A stretch of DNA of 64,000 bases, taken from contig CM037864.1 in assembly GCA_021292105.1 (NCBI GenBank), positions 13,005,898 through 13,069,897 on the forward strand, written 5' to 3'. The stretch's first letter is position 1; each line of letters begins with the position of its first letter. The notes under the pieces are model-generated. The model did no database searches, was not told where the DNA came from, and worked only from the letters and a program-made list of their open reading frames with translations. Below, piece after piece: positions 11,311-21,624 of the stretch. The DNA comes from Anadara kagoshimensis. Taxonomy: Eukaryota > Mollusca > Bivalvia > Arcoida > Arcidae. A program made the position numbers and the translations under genes.

Positions 11311-12060
11311 ACCATTGCCTACCCATATTGCTCATATACAGTACAGAACTGTCAAAACTTTAACACTAAGCTAACGAAATCAATGCCTTATCCTATCGAC
11401 AGCCCATCCCGACTTCTCGTAAGCTGTATCTTGGCAGCATTTCGGTAGCTGTGTATTTCTCGGATCATTATCGGCCAATTGCCACCGAGTGTCGACTTCT
11501 TTTTGTGAGTACGGTGTTAGCCGTTTGTCAAATCTGTATTGCAGTTATCAATACTCTGAAACCATTGCCTACCCATATTGCTCATATACAGTACAGACCT
11601 GTCGAAACTTTAACACTAAGCTAACGAATAAGTTCCTGATTGACAGCTTATCTGGGCATCTCGTTAGCTGTTTCGTGAAGCTTTTCGGTGGTAGCTATGT
11701 ATTTCTTGGATGAATATTGGAAAATTGACTTCCTCTCTCGGCCACCAAGTACCGACTCCTTTTCGCTAGTCTGGTGTTAAACTTTCGTCAGGTCTGTACT
11801 GCAGCTACTATTGTCTACCCATAGCGTTTATAACAGTTCAGACCTGTCGAAAGTTAAACACTAAGCTAACAAATTAATGCCTAATCGGAAGTCGTCTTGA
11901 CTCCTTGTTAGCTATATGGCAGCTTTTTGGTAGCTGCTCTTTATTTCTCGAATCATTATCGGACAATTGCTATCCTCTCTCGGCCACCGTGTACCGACTC
12001 CTTAGTTTGCCCAGTGTTAAACTTTCGTCAGGTTTGTATTGCAGTTACCATTGCCTACCT
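11311..12060. repeat. Tandem array of three MITE A units, period about 246 bp
   Basis: The linker ACCATTGCCTACCCATATTG begins at 11311 and 11561. A variant begins near 11807, and another near 12047. Each linker is followed by CAGTNCAGANCTGTC (the MITE A left end), an interior with GGATCATTATCGG and CTCTCGGCCACC, and a right end TGGTGTTAAACTTTCGTCAG. So three complete MITE A copies plus their spacer are repeated head to tail. This is unlike independent insertions and looks like a MITE turned into a short satellite. Confidence 0.87.
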
Positions 12061-12367
12061 ATTGTGCTGATATAGATACGTTAATGTTTGAATATAAATA
12101 GTCATTTATGTCTTCTACTAGATGCTTGGTTGTTTTGCTTGAATGCTGTTTAGCGTAATATCAGTACTTTTAAGTTATTTGCAAGGAGTTACTTTTTCAG
12201 ATTCAGCTCAAGTTAAGTTAATCGTAATATCTTAGATCATAAATAATTAATGTTTTGCGTAAGTGTTTTTATTTGCTTTTTATGTTTGGAGCTTAATGTA
12301 ACCTTTAGAATGGTATATGTACATGTATGTGATGTCCGATTACGTAGACGAAATCTGCGGGCCAGTC
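12061..12367. other. AT-rich sequence with no recognisable feature
   Basis: Nothing was recognised in these roughly 300 bases. Confidence 0.5.
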
Positions 12368-12706
12368 AGTTGAGTTGAGTAATGGTGTTTAACGTCCCAG
12401 CCAAGAATATTTCACTTATATCGAGACGTCACCAACTATAGGCCAAGGTGAAGAAACATTGCCTGAGCATTGAGCTAGTGGTATTATAAAGTTGAGTTCT
12501 TTATCGTGATACGCCTATCGTAACACGGGACCTTGTTCGTTTTAAGTTCTTATCCGAAAGAACCGTGGCTTTCATTTCGTAATGCCGAGTGTTTGGCGAA
12601 AGAACAGTCACTACCAACTTTCAAGTCTTGGATCAGACCCGACCGGGGATCGAACCCACAATCTCCAATTATGGAGCGAACACTCTACCAACTGAGCTAC
12701 CGTAGC
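12368..12706 (-). mobile_element. SINE1, near full length
   Basis: Read on the minus strand it starts with a tRNA-like head: TAGCTCAGTTGGTAGAGTG is a clear A-box arm and GTGGGTTCGATCCCC a clear B box. The head is followed by GGTCTGATCCAAGACTTGAA, GACTGTTCTTTCGCCAAAC and a conserved central body. The 3' tail reads TATAGTTGGTGACGTCTCGA, then AATATTCTTGGCTGGGACGT, and ends in ACTCAACTCAACTG. Length is about 340 bp. Parts of its body are open on the + strand (12533-12877), but that frame is only a shadow. The 3' body matches the conserved tail of several mollusc SINE families as I remember them. Confidence 0.88.
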
Positions 12707-13046
12707 ACTAGTGGTCTGTGTGGAGTAAGATATTTTGCTCAAAATACTTTGAAATATATCGAGACTGTCAGTCTGCGATGGCGGAGAAAACAGAAAATAA
12801 TAAGGCTTAGCTTAAACACACATATCAAAATTATCAATTTTGTCAAAAGCAGTTATATTGCATTTCCATTTGAATAATGGCAAAATATTCCAGTCTTATC
12901 TATTTAAGAAAGCTAAAGCTTAGGGCCGATAAAATTGTTTAATGTTTACAAAATCGGTCAATATATTTACAAGGAATCGAGCTTTAATTTTGATATCGAC
13001 AACCCAAGAACAACGACTACTTATAATGACCGCTACTGTAGTTGGA
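12707..13046. other. Mostly unique; short SINE2-like remnant at its left end
   Basis: ATATCGAGACTGTCAG at 12757-12772, followed by GATGGCGGAGAAAACAG, matches pieces near 6463 and 6284 and belongs to a SINE body. The rest shows nothing. Confidence 0.5.
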
Positions 13047-13614
13047 TATGCAGTACAGGCCTGTCGAAAGTTTAAGACTGAGCTAACGAAAAGAAGTCGA
13101 AGGTCTGCTGCCGTTTGGCCTAAATATGAGTAGCTGGAGACTGAAAGGTCCCGGAGGGAGACACATTACTCATCGATCGATATATCGCTAACGAGGGACC
13201 AAGGTGAGTTGAGTTGAGTTGAGTAATGATGTTTAAAGTCCCAGTCAAGAATATTTCACGTATATCGAGACGTCGCCAGCTATAGGCGAAGGTGCAGAAA
13301 TTTTGTCTGTGCGTTGCGCTGATGGCATTAAACAGCAGGGTTCTTTAGCGTGCCAAGCCCACCGTGACACGGGACCTCGTTTATTTTAAGTTCCCATCCG
13401 AAAGAACCGTGACTTTTATTTCGTAATGCCAAGTGCTTGGCGGAAGAACAGTCACTACCCACTTTCAAGTCTTGGGTCAGACCCGGCTGGGGATCGAACC
13501 CACGACCTCCCATTTACGGAGCGAGCACTCTACCAACTGAGCTACCGCAGTGGTTAGCTGCCAAATCTGCTCACTAGCTTAGTATTAAACTTTCAACAGG
13601 ACTGTACTGTAGAT
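13047..13614. mobile_element. MITE A split by a SINE1 insertion
   Basis: The left end GTACAGGCCTGTCGAAAGTT lies at 13055 and the matching right end AGTATTAAACTTTCAACAGG, then ACTGTACTG, at 13583-13611. Between them sits the complete SINE1 at 13207-13550. Removing the SINE leaves about 225 bp, the normal MITE A length, so the SINE inserted into an existing MITE. Confidence 0.82.
13207..13550 (-). mobile_element. SINE1, full length, best-preserved copy
   Basis: On the minus strand the head begins GCGGTAGCTCAGTTGGTAGA, with B box GTGGGTTCGATCCCC, then CCGGGTCTGACCCAAGACTT. The central body has CACGGTTCTTTCGGATGGGA and GGCTTGGCACGCTAAAGAAC. The tail is CTTCGCCTATAGCTGGCGAC, then GTCTCGATATACGTGAAATA, ending in four ACTCA units. 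At about 345 bp this is the best reference copy in the window. A Pol III promoter is visible as A and B boxes. Confidence 0.92.
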
Positions 13615-13995
13615 AGCAGCTGCCTAAAAGCTGCCCTGCCGAGGTTTAGCTAACTAGGATTAAAGGTTAGCTGTCGATTCAGGCCCCAGTTTCACAATCA
13701 TTCCTTAGCTAAGATTTTCCTTAACTTAAATTTAGCAAATTTTTTAAATCTCTTTTTGGAACTACTGGTGAATATTTTTGCAAAACCTAATGCAAATGTT
13801 TAAATCTAGAAGTGATCTTAAAAATGACATCTTAAATTCCTCAATATCTTGAAAATTAACAAAATTATGTGGATTTGAAATTTTGCAATATTTAAGTTAA
13901 GGAAAATCTTAGCTAAGGAATGATTATGAAACCGGGGCCTGTACTAATTTGCTGGCCAAGTGTTGAACTTTTGACAGGTCTGTACAGTAGATGAT
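13615..13995. mobile_element. MITE A remnant carrying a palindromic MITE B
   Basis: MITE B occupies 13682-13942. Its left end is GGCCCCAGTTTCACAATCAT and its right end is ATGATTATGAAACCGGGGCC; the two arms pair for about 55 bp, including CCTTAGCTAAGATTTTCCTT. It is flanked by MITE A-type sequence: GTTAGCTGTCGATTC on the left, and CCAAGTGTTGAACTTTTGAC with AGGTCTGTACAGTAG on the right. This is another MITE-in-MITE insertion. MITE B has its own decayed half-copy at 51775-51885. Confidence 0.85.
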
Positions 13996-14107
13996 AATCT
14001 TCAATATCCTTTAATCACCACACATAATTTTTTTCATATAAAATATCATTATTATAGAAAAAAAAAGATATCTGTATTATGGCAAGCCAAAGTTATCATG
14101 GGATTGG

Positions 14108-14312
14108 TACAATACAGATCTGTCGAAAGTTTAACACTAGGCTGACAAAATGATGTCGAGGCTCGGCTGCCGAGTGACCAAGATATGGATCGCTAGTAGC
14201 TGCCGAGAGATAGATAGCAGCTGCCAAAATGCTACCTACTAGGGACCGAGTTGAGCTGCCATTCGGCACTTATTCGCGAGCTAAGTGTTAAACTTTCGAC
14301 AGGTCTGTACTG
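14108..14312. mobile_element. MITE A, single copy
   Basis: Its inverted ends are CAGATCTGTCGAAAGTTTAA and AAACTTTCGACAGGTCTGTA, each pairing for about 35 bp. The interior contains GATAGATAGCAGCTGCC, a word also seen near 13613 and 51700. It lies 160 bp before the next copy. Confidence 0.88.
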
Positions 14313-14472
14313 AAGTCTTTTGAGATGAAGCCAGGGCTTAAAATAAGGAGTGAGAGTTATTTCGCCAAAACGCTCGTCATTAAGAAATATAAGACTAGGG
14401 TCAGTCGTGTACGATTGAAAACCATGGCCCTGTGTCAAAAAGGCGTGGGAGGGCATATAACTAGAATTGTTA

Positions 14473-14693
14473 CAGTATAGTACTGACCTGTCGAAATTTT
14501 AACACTGAGCCAACCAAAAGAAGTAAAAGAGGTCGAGATGCGGATAGCTAGTGATCGGATTATTGCACAGAGATAGAATTTCTGCGTTCTGTGAAAAACT
14601 GTCGAGATATAGGTAACATGTGGTCGAAATGAACCGCCTATTCGGTACAAATTCGTGAGCTTGGTGTTTAACTTTCGACAGGCCTATACTGTA
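14473..14693. mobile_element. MITE A, single copy
   Basis: The ends are ACTGACCTGTCGAAATTTTA and TTAACTTTCGACAGGCCTAT. The interior is unlike that of the preceding copy apart from short words, so interiors of this family diverge faster than its ends. Three minus-strand open frames overlapping it are chance frames. Confidence 0.86.
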
Positions 14694-14995
14694 TGGGCAC
14701 AACATAGGAATAAAAGTAATCATGAAAGGAGGTTCCAAAATCTATTATGTTTGACGAACCTCAATCAAATTGCTCACCGTCTTCATTTTGATTGGAGATG
14801 TTCATCCTGTCAGTAAAAATTTTATTAATTTTTCATTACAATTAATCATATTTCATAGAAAGCGACTAGACGTAAGTATGATTATCAATGTTTTGTATAA
14901 CAACCTGAGGCGAGACAGAGGCGTCTCCAATATTTTTTAGACCACTCGACGGGGGAAGTTAATGAAAATAGCAAACTCTGACTTTACTATTTAGT

Positions 14996-15523
14996 ACGAA
15001 AGCTTATTCGTTCCAATTAGTAAATAGATTTTTCTCAAATCGTAGGTACAATTTTTAAAATCGTACATACGAATTAAAAAATTACGGAAGCGTATTAGGG
15101 CCACATTTTTAATTTACTTTTTTTATTTTTTACACTTTAATCTGTAAAATTTACACTTTAAAGTGTAAATTTTACAGATTAAAGTGTAAATTTTACAGAT
15201 TAAAGTGTAAATTTTACACATTAAAGTGTAAATTTTACAGATTAAAGTGTAAAATTTACACATTAAAGTGTAAATTTTACAGATTAAAGTGTAAATTTTA
15301 CAGATTAAAGTGTAAATTTTACAGATTAAAGTGTAAAAAATAAAAAAAGTAAATTAAAAATGTGGCCCTAATACGCTTCCGTAAAAAATCATAAATAAGA
15401 ATTACAAAATCATATCTACGAATTAGAAAAATCGTTTTTACGGATTTAAAAATCGTATCTACGAATTTAAAAATCGTACAGGGTCTACGATTTGAGAAAA
15501 AAACAGATTACAACCTTTCGTAA
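14996..15523. mobile_element. Large inverted repeat enclosing a 21-bp satellite
   Basis: The two outer arms read TTTTTCTCAAATCGTAG (15029-15045) and CTACGATTTGAGAAAAA (15485 onward). Further in come repeated ATCGTA and ACGAATT words. The near-perfect inner arms are ACGGAAGCGTATTAGGGCCA on the left (15083) and TGGCCCTAATACGCTTCCGT on the right (ends 15383), continuing through AATTTACTTTTTTTATTTTT. The core (about 15130-15338) is eight to nine units of a 21-bp repeat, ATTAAAGTGTAAATTTTACA plus G. It looks like a palindromic MITE whose centre has expanded. Confidence 0.88.
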
Positions 15524-15789
15524 TTTAGCAAGCAAAACTTGAAATAATTTTAATATATCAGGTATATCGCACTTAACAACGAGACATAAATAATTCAGGC
15601 GTCTGATTCTAATAATTAATCACGCATTCTTTAAAAATGGAACTTTGTTTCAAGGATTTTGATTTGACATTTTCCACACTGCATTATTCGCTTCGTGAAT
15701 TATGCTTCACATAAGGCAGATGTAATCTAATCCTCCGGATTATTTAAATTGCGCTATTTTCCGCGATTTTATATTTTTTATTTTATTTT

Positions 15790-15790
15790 C

Positions 15791-15828
<38 letters not shown>
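15790..15828. repeat. (AAT)n microsatellite
   Basis: About twelve uninterrupted ATA/ATAAT triplets in an AT-rich context. Confidence 0.95.
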
Positions 15829-15829
<1 letters not shown>

Positions 15830-16061
15830 TAAATTAAATTTAAAAAAAACTATATCGAAATGATTTTTGCAAAAGCCAATTGAATTCACGATACATTTGC
15901 TGTCATATAAAGCACATTTTTCAAATATTGTAATTTAAAATTAATAAGAACATTTCGAATTTTGTGGAAATGATGTGTTCGCAAAAATGATTTATTCACG
16001 GTTGTATAGTAGTAATGCTGAGTGAAAATGTTGATATTATGTTGTTGCTTAATGCAAGTCA

Positions 16062-16500
16062 AACATGTACACAACAGTCCTGTCGAAAGTTGAACACCAA
16101 GCTCTCGAATTGGTGCCAAACGGCAGCTGATGCTCATCTCTGTCACTCGTTAGTTACATGTAAATATCGACAGCTTTTGACAGCTGCTATCGATATCTCG
16201 GCAGCTACTAGCAATTGACGGATCGTCGGCCACGCCCACTATGTTCCGACAAATAGCCGCATGCTTGATTAACACGCAAAAAATGAAAACTCGGCCTGAA
16301 CTGCGCCATTTAATGACGTCAGTGACACTTGTACGTCATTAGTTGCCGTGACGCTGCTTTGGTACCGTAATGGCGGTCAGTGTCGGAACATTGTGGGCGT
16401 GGTCGGCGTTACGTCAATTCAAATCTTGTCCACTTGACAGCCAAGTCTCGACTCCTTTTCTCTCACCCCTAATGTCAAACTTTCGACAAGTCTGTATGGA
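16062..16500. mobile_element. MITE A split by a second palindromic MITE
   Basis: The outer ends CAGTCCTGTCGAAAGTTGAA (16077) and TGTCAAACTTTCGACAAGTC (16471) belong to MITE A. The inserted element spans about 16217-16410, with ends CGGCCACGCCCACTATGTTC and GAACATTGTGGGCGTGGTCG (inverted repeats of about 26 bp, locally GC-rich). Its middle contains AATGACGTCAGTGAC and GTACGTCATT. Removing it restores a MITE A of about 245 bp. This is the only copy of the GGCCACGCCCAC element that I noticed. Confidence 0.87.
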
Positions 16501-17446
16501 CTGTAACTGTCTATGATTTAATTGACCTGTTAAACCATCCTTTATTTAACATTAATTATTTATCCAGCATTATCACCATTGGGATCAACACCCTGTAATT
16601 GATTGATTTTAAATCTAATTAGCCGTATAGATCCGGACCCATATGTCCAGTGTTGTATCAGTTTAAGATGTACACACCAGTCAGAGACGCTGTGATCAGA
16701 AAACACGCTTGAGAGAGCACCCTTTCAACCTATGGAAAAAAATATCCAATATTGTCAATATATTGTAAAAGTATTTAATTCTGCGTGTATTTATTATCGA
16801 GCTATATGAAATATAGACACACACGTAACTGCGTAGTTTATATAATTTTCGAAGTTTTTTTTTTAAAATATGCACTATGCATAATATAATTTTCCCTCGG
16901 TTTTAATTTTCGCGCAAAATAAGCGAAAATAAATACGTTTACAGTTATAATATGTGTATATAAACAAATATTTACATGTTGTCTGTTTTCTGTCTTCTAC
17001 ACAAGGTTTCAGAGCAATTGCGTTCATATCGGCCATGAACTGCAAGATCTACCTTGGTGACGTCACGGGAATTCCATTCACAACAATCGGCGTATGAATA
17101 CACAATATGAAATACACAAAACCAGAACTATATTGACATAAAAATAAAGTTTGTTTTACAACTTTTTATTGATTGCTTGCATAATTGTGATTATTTATTA
17201 CCGAAATAATTGCATTTAATAAAAAATTGAACAATTTAGTAGAAATTGTGTATGCAATTTGTTTTTTTTCCACGCACTATTTTGTCCTAGAATTTCTGGC
17301 GCCAAACTGCACAGTGTCAGTTGGATCTGCTGTTCCATCAGCTGTTCCGTTAATCGAAAATTGTTGTTGACCAAGTGCGGAATTAAAATTTTCTAAAATG
17401 ATTTTGAACCAAGAAAAAGAAAAGAAAATAGTTTTAAACGTAAATA
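16501..17446. other. Mostly featureless; half-copy of a palindromic element at 17012-17046
   Basis: CAATTGCGTTCATATCGGCC, followed by ATGAACTGCA, is one inner arm of the palindrome described at 17447-17603. Nothing else was recognised. Confidence 0.55.
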
Positions 17447-17603
17447 TAACAATTGAACTGTTTAGAAATGCGGTTCATAGTTGATATGAACGCAATGATG
17501 TGCAAGGCAAACTAATCATAACGCGCGTTATTCAGTTTGCTTTGCATATCAATTGCGTTCATATCGACTATGAACCGCATTTCTAAACAGTTCAATTGTT
17601 AAA
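17447..17603. mobile_element. Near-perfect palindrome of about 157 bp
   Basis: The left arm starts AACAATTGAACTGTTTAGAA, continues ATGCGGTTCATAG and GATATGAACGCAAT, and the right arm repeats all of this inverted. The arms are about 75 bp and meet at a central ACGCGCGT. A related, shorter palindrome is at 51291-51389, so this is a mobile family with hairpin copies. Confidence 0.88.
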
Positions 17604-17930
17604 ACAACAAATAACGATAAATCGGGACAAGTGGTTTAATTTAACTCGCACATTTAAAACAAAGTCTTATTGTACCAAAGAAAGGTATATCCATGCCCAT
17701 GTCCATCAAGAAGGGTCTTTTAAAATCATTCCAAATATTTTTATACATTGTTTTGTATTTGTATATAGTAAATTTTGAATCTCGACTACAATTTTTTGTC
17801 ATATTTTGTCCTTCTGTTTTGCGCTGATTATGAATGTATTATATTAATAGAAATTAATACTCAGCACACGCGCACGGCATTTAGAACTAAAGTAATCTAG
17901 GGAACTGACACTTCAGTCAAAAATAACCAT
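17604..17930. other. AT-rich sequence with no recognisable feature
   Basis: Nothing was recognised apart from a chance 60-residue frame. Confidence 0.5.
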
Positions 17931-18775
17931 ACCTACCTACCTACCTACCTACCTACCTACCTACCTACCTACCTATCCTCTTCGCTCCTAGTGGAGCATA
18001 AGCCGAGGCACAGATCTCTCCACTTCGTCCTATTTGAGGCTTCATTTTCTGCCGTTCTCCAACTTGGCCATCCCATATCGTTTCTTTCTTTCTCTGTTGT
18101 TCTTCGCCAGGTCTCTCTTAGTCTTCCTCTCTTTCTCTTTCCTTCTGGAGCCCAGGTCAATGCAATTTTTTCATTTTCATAATTTCCTTTTCTTCATGTT
18201 CTTAATACATGCCCTATATATCTCCATCGCCTTGATTTTATTGGGTTTTCTACTGATGTTGTTTGTTTTCTTTCTCTTAGGTGTTCATTTGTTATTTTAT
18301 TCGGCCAAAAGATCTTCATTATTCTTCTTAAGCATCTGTTCTGGAATGTTTCTAGCTTCTTTATGTCTACTTTTGTTAATTTCCAACACTCGGCTCCATA
18401 AATTAAAACAGAGATGACATTGCTGTTGAAGATTCTCATTTTAGTTGTTTTACTGTATATGTTGGATTTCCACACTTTGTTAAGGGCTATGAATGCCTGC
18501 CTTGCTTTTGTAACCTGACATCAATGTCTTCTGTAGTTCCTCCTTCTTTGTTGAGTTTTGATCCTAAGTATGTAATTTCAGATACATCTTCTATCTCTTG
18601 TTGGTCTATTTTTACTGGGTTGGTATTGTCAGTGTTAATTCTAATAACTTTTGTCTTTCCGATGTTGATTTTCAGTCCTGTCTTTTCTGCCCAGTCTCTT
18701 ACTGCTGATGTTTTGTTTTGGATGTCAATGAATCTACTTGATAGTAATGCGATGTCGTCCATAACCATGCAATGA
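17931..18775 (-). mobile_element. Decayed LINE, 3' part of the reverse transcriptase ORF with (GGTA)n tail
   Basis: Three minus-strand blocks in different frames read in LINE order. The first (18768-18487) has MVMDDIALLSS, the palm motif C where FADD or YADD is usual, followed by KTGLKINIGKTKVI and ITYLGSKLNKEGG, classic non-LTR RT thumb motifs. The second (18475-18194) has VLIYGAECWKLTK and RRWRYIGHVLR. The third (18160-17969) has RKRGRLRETWRRT and ends GLCSTRSEEDR. Downstream is a GGTA tetranucleotide tail of about 45 bases (17975-17931), the kind of 3' microsatellite tail used by several LINE clades. At least two frameshifts and 5' truncation make it dead. I cannot fix the clade; the C-terminal motifs occur in several EN-containing groups. 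Confidence 0.88.
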
Positions 18776-19408
18776 TATTATGTTGTGACACTTAACTTTT
18801 TACGGAGTTTGAAAAAGGAGATTACATTACGAAAAAATATATATATAATAATAAATAATAAATATTATATGTGTTCAACAAATTATCGATTATATACACA
18901 TTAATAGTCATTGTTTTATTTATTGTCCGTTTTCATTATTTCTTATATATTGGCATTAAACACACATACTGGCATTAAATAAAAAACTAGAAAATGTAAA
19001 GGATGAATATTTTTGGATTTCAAGATATAAGTGCCATGGCTAATTTTTTTTTTTTTGAGGGGGGGGGGGGGTTAATAAAAAGATGTTTTACTGTACAGTA
19101 CGAAACTGAAAACCTACATTTTTCATAAGTTAATCAATTTTAAAAATAAATCAATTTTCAAAAACTAAAATTGTCGAAGGAATTATATGATAGATCTGTC
19201 TTTTCTTTTTTGCAGACACATAAAAAACGTTGCATTCAATTTTCGTACACATTCGTTTAACTCCATATAACTGTCAATGCCATTATGGGGTTATTTAATA
19301 TATTCAGTCGTACAGTAGTAATTCGTTTTTTCTTCTCTTTTTCTTCCTTTTTTCTTTTTTTTTAATGAAGCTTTTTCTGAGTCAGAATAGGTTTAATATG
19401 AAAACTAA
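18776..19408. other. AT-rich sequence; G-run and T-runs only
   Basis: It contains a T-run followed by a G-run near 19045-19071 and a T/C-rich tract near 19325-19370. No gene or repeat family was recognised. Confidence 0.55.
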
Positions 19409-19409
19409 T

Positions 19410-19690
19410 GTATTCAAGCCGTCATCACAGTATTGTTGAAAGGTTTGATGTCTCTGTGTCCAGGATTGCCCTGGATATATTTGACGTCCCATAGTTCCAC
19501 ATTCCTTTAACACAATTTTGATTACACACGTAGCGGTCGTTGCTAGCTAAACAGGAGATGCTTACCCGTCCAGAGCACCCGGCCTCACCTCCCTGTTGGA
19601 AGTTCAGGTGTTTAACCTAACTCTTCTATATTTTGCTTCTGGATTGTGATTCGGACATGGATTAGTATGTTTGTTTTGATGATATATTGG
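19410..19690 (+). mobile_element. RT-tail family, 3' end
   Basis: AAGCCGTCATCACAGTATTG encodes the end of the RT-tail protein. It is followed by the characteristic 3' untranslated words: GATATATTTGACGTC, TAGCTAAACAGGAG, GCACCCGGCCTCACCTCCCT and TTGTGATTCGGACATGGATT, ending in AGTATGTTTGTTTT. It is truncated about 240 bp from the 3' end. See 53161 for the best copy. Confidence 0.8.
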
Positions 19691-19848
19691 TTTTCTTGTG
19701 TTTCTTATTATTTTTTTTACTTCTACTACCGGATCATAGCGACCCTCAAACGCCTGAGTTTAAATCCTACTTGTAAAAGTTGCTGTTTAGTTTAAACAGA
19801 ATTTGTTTTTGATAAACATACATACATAATAACAAATTGCAAATACAG

Positions 19849-20026
19849 TTCAACCTGCCTTTGAGGCCACCTTTATATAAAGGTCACCTTCTTATATAGG
19901 CCAATAGAATTGTATCCCAGTTGTTCTTAATTCATATTATTTGAACATGTATATAAAGACCACCTGCTCATAAAGGCCACTTTTACAGGTTCCCTTGACT
20001 GGTCTTTATAGACAGGTTTAACTGTA
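19849..20026. mobile_element. CAAACCTGTCTAT MITE family, full copy
   Basis: It begins TACAGTTCAACCTGCCTTTG and ends TAGACAGGTTTAACTGTAC, inverted repeats of about 20 bp with mismatches. The interior repeats TATAAAGGTCACC, TATAAAGACCACC and CATAAAGGCCAC in both orientations. Related copies are at 9328 and 52697. Confidence 0.8.
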
Positions 20027-20149
20027 CAAATAAGAAAGGATTCATTAACAAGAGTGAAACTGTTAAATTTAACCAGTTTCCTTAAATATAACATATTACA
20101 ATAATATTTAAATCAACATGAAATTACAAGCACTATATAGATAATAATA

Positions 20150-20352
20150 AGGTCCTTTTTGAGAACGTTCATGATATTTTCACTTCGTTTCCCAAAAGAT
20201 AGGTACATGTAGTTTTCTCCGAAAACTGGTTTCCTCCGCTATCCTCAAACTGACAGCCTCGGTATAGCTATAGACTTATTTTACATGTAAAATAAACCCT
20301 TTTACATGTAAAATAATCTTGACCGGGGCGTTAAACTCGATTACTCCGCTTC
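20150..20352 (+). mobile_element. SINE2, diverged copy
   Basis: The body has GTTTTCTCCGAAAACTGGTT, TTTCCTCCGCTATCC and a 3' end ATAATCTTGACCGGGGCGTT followed by ACTCGATTACTC. The tRNA-like head is not recognisable. AAAATAAACCCTTTTACATG is a local duplication near the 3' end. Confidence 0.6.
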
Positions 20353-20689
20353 ACTCCTTTTCTATACCCACTATGCTGCCCTGGAATCCGGAACAGGGTC
20401 CTTTCCGTTACCTTCCATGTTTTTACAGAGAGTTCTATGTTTCCGCCGAACGAGAAGAATCAACCATGTGGTCCGCAGCGGACAGAAATCATACAGCTCA
20501 AGTCAAGGACTTGGAAAATGAGACTATGTAGCAAAACAGTGTATGTTTACTGAATCAATTTACTGAATATTAACTTATGGGTTGATATTGATAGTGAACT
20601 ATTTTCGGTAGTGAGAGAATGTTCGGGGTCGTACATTATTGTTTTTGTACCCATGAAAGCTACCCCGTTTTGTGTTTACATTGTGGTTG

Positions 20690-20830
20690 CTCCGTATGAT
20701 GTGGGAGATCGTTGGTTTAAACCCTGGTCAGATCTGACCAAGATTTGAAAATAGGTATTGGCTGTTCATTCGTTAAACACTCGGCATTCAACTGATTAAT
20801 CAACAGTTAACCAGCCTAGTTTCAGTTGCA
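20690..20830 (+). mobile_element. SINE1, 5' fragment
   Basis: A tRNA-like head with GGTTGCTCCGTATGATGTGG and B-box-like TTGGTTTAAACCCTGG is followed by CAGATCTGACCAAGATTTGA, AATAGGTATTGGCTGTTC and CACTCGGCATTCAAC. It breaks off at about 140 bp, before the central body. Confidence 0.7.
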
Positions 20831-21620
20831 CATTTTACATACTAAAAGACAGACTTAAAAAAAATATAAAAAAAATGCCCAGGGAATTTGTTGATAAATC
20901 TAACTTTGACTTTTTACAGACAAATCGTTTTTAAACTTTGTAAAAGTTATCTTCAATTTATTTACACGTTCGTTTAACCCTATAATGACTTATAATTTAT
21001 AAAAATAGGCATCAATTTTGTCGTGAATCTTTGCTAAATTGAAGTTGAACTGATTTTTTCTGATGTAATCTGTAAATTTATGACCTAGACCATGACACAA
21101 GGCAAAATGGCAACCGGTGTCAATTGGGATGGTGTAAGTTCTGCCATTTTACAAGTTTAAAGTCAATTTTACTTAATAATAACAACTTTTACAAAAAGTG
21201 TATTTCAGAGATTCAGGCCACAAATTTTACAAAAATTAACTTTCCATCTTAGTGGCAAAATGTACAATGTCAGTCATTGCTTAAAATGTTATTTTATAAA
21301 GTCTGCACACTCCATAAAATTTTCAATTTGACTTCAAACGGAAAAAACTTTACCGATAAAAATATGTTGTCAAATTAAAACAACAAAAGAAATGTGAAAA
21401 TAATACTTTTTGTCAAATGTGGCTGCAATATCTGAAAAATGATTTTTTAGTATTAGATAAAATTCAACTAAAGGTTATGTGACAATTCTTTTGTATGGCC
21501 AATACAATTTATTTTACATCCAGTAAATTATCAAGGAAATTTTCTTCTTCCTTCATAGCCAATTAAAATTATTGTTCAAAAGATAAGGTTTGACTAAGAA
21601 ACTATTTGAACATGACTAAT
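20831..21620. other. AT-rich sequence with no recognisable feature
   Basis: No repeat or gene was recognised. The segment contains several TTTTACAAA-type words but no regular period. Confidence 0.5.
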
Positions 21621-21624
21621 TTTG

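Noticed and set aside
12533-12877. 114-residue + frame
   Set aside because: It lies across a SINE1 copy in reverse orientation; no independent coding evidence.
17931-17975. (ACCT)n run as an independent microsatellite
   Set aside because: It directly follows the 3' end of the minus-strand LINE and is better explained as its tail.
18034-18417. 127-residue hydrophobic + frame
   Set aside because: It is the antisense shadow of the minus-strand LINE; the minus strand carries the RT motifs.
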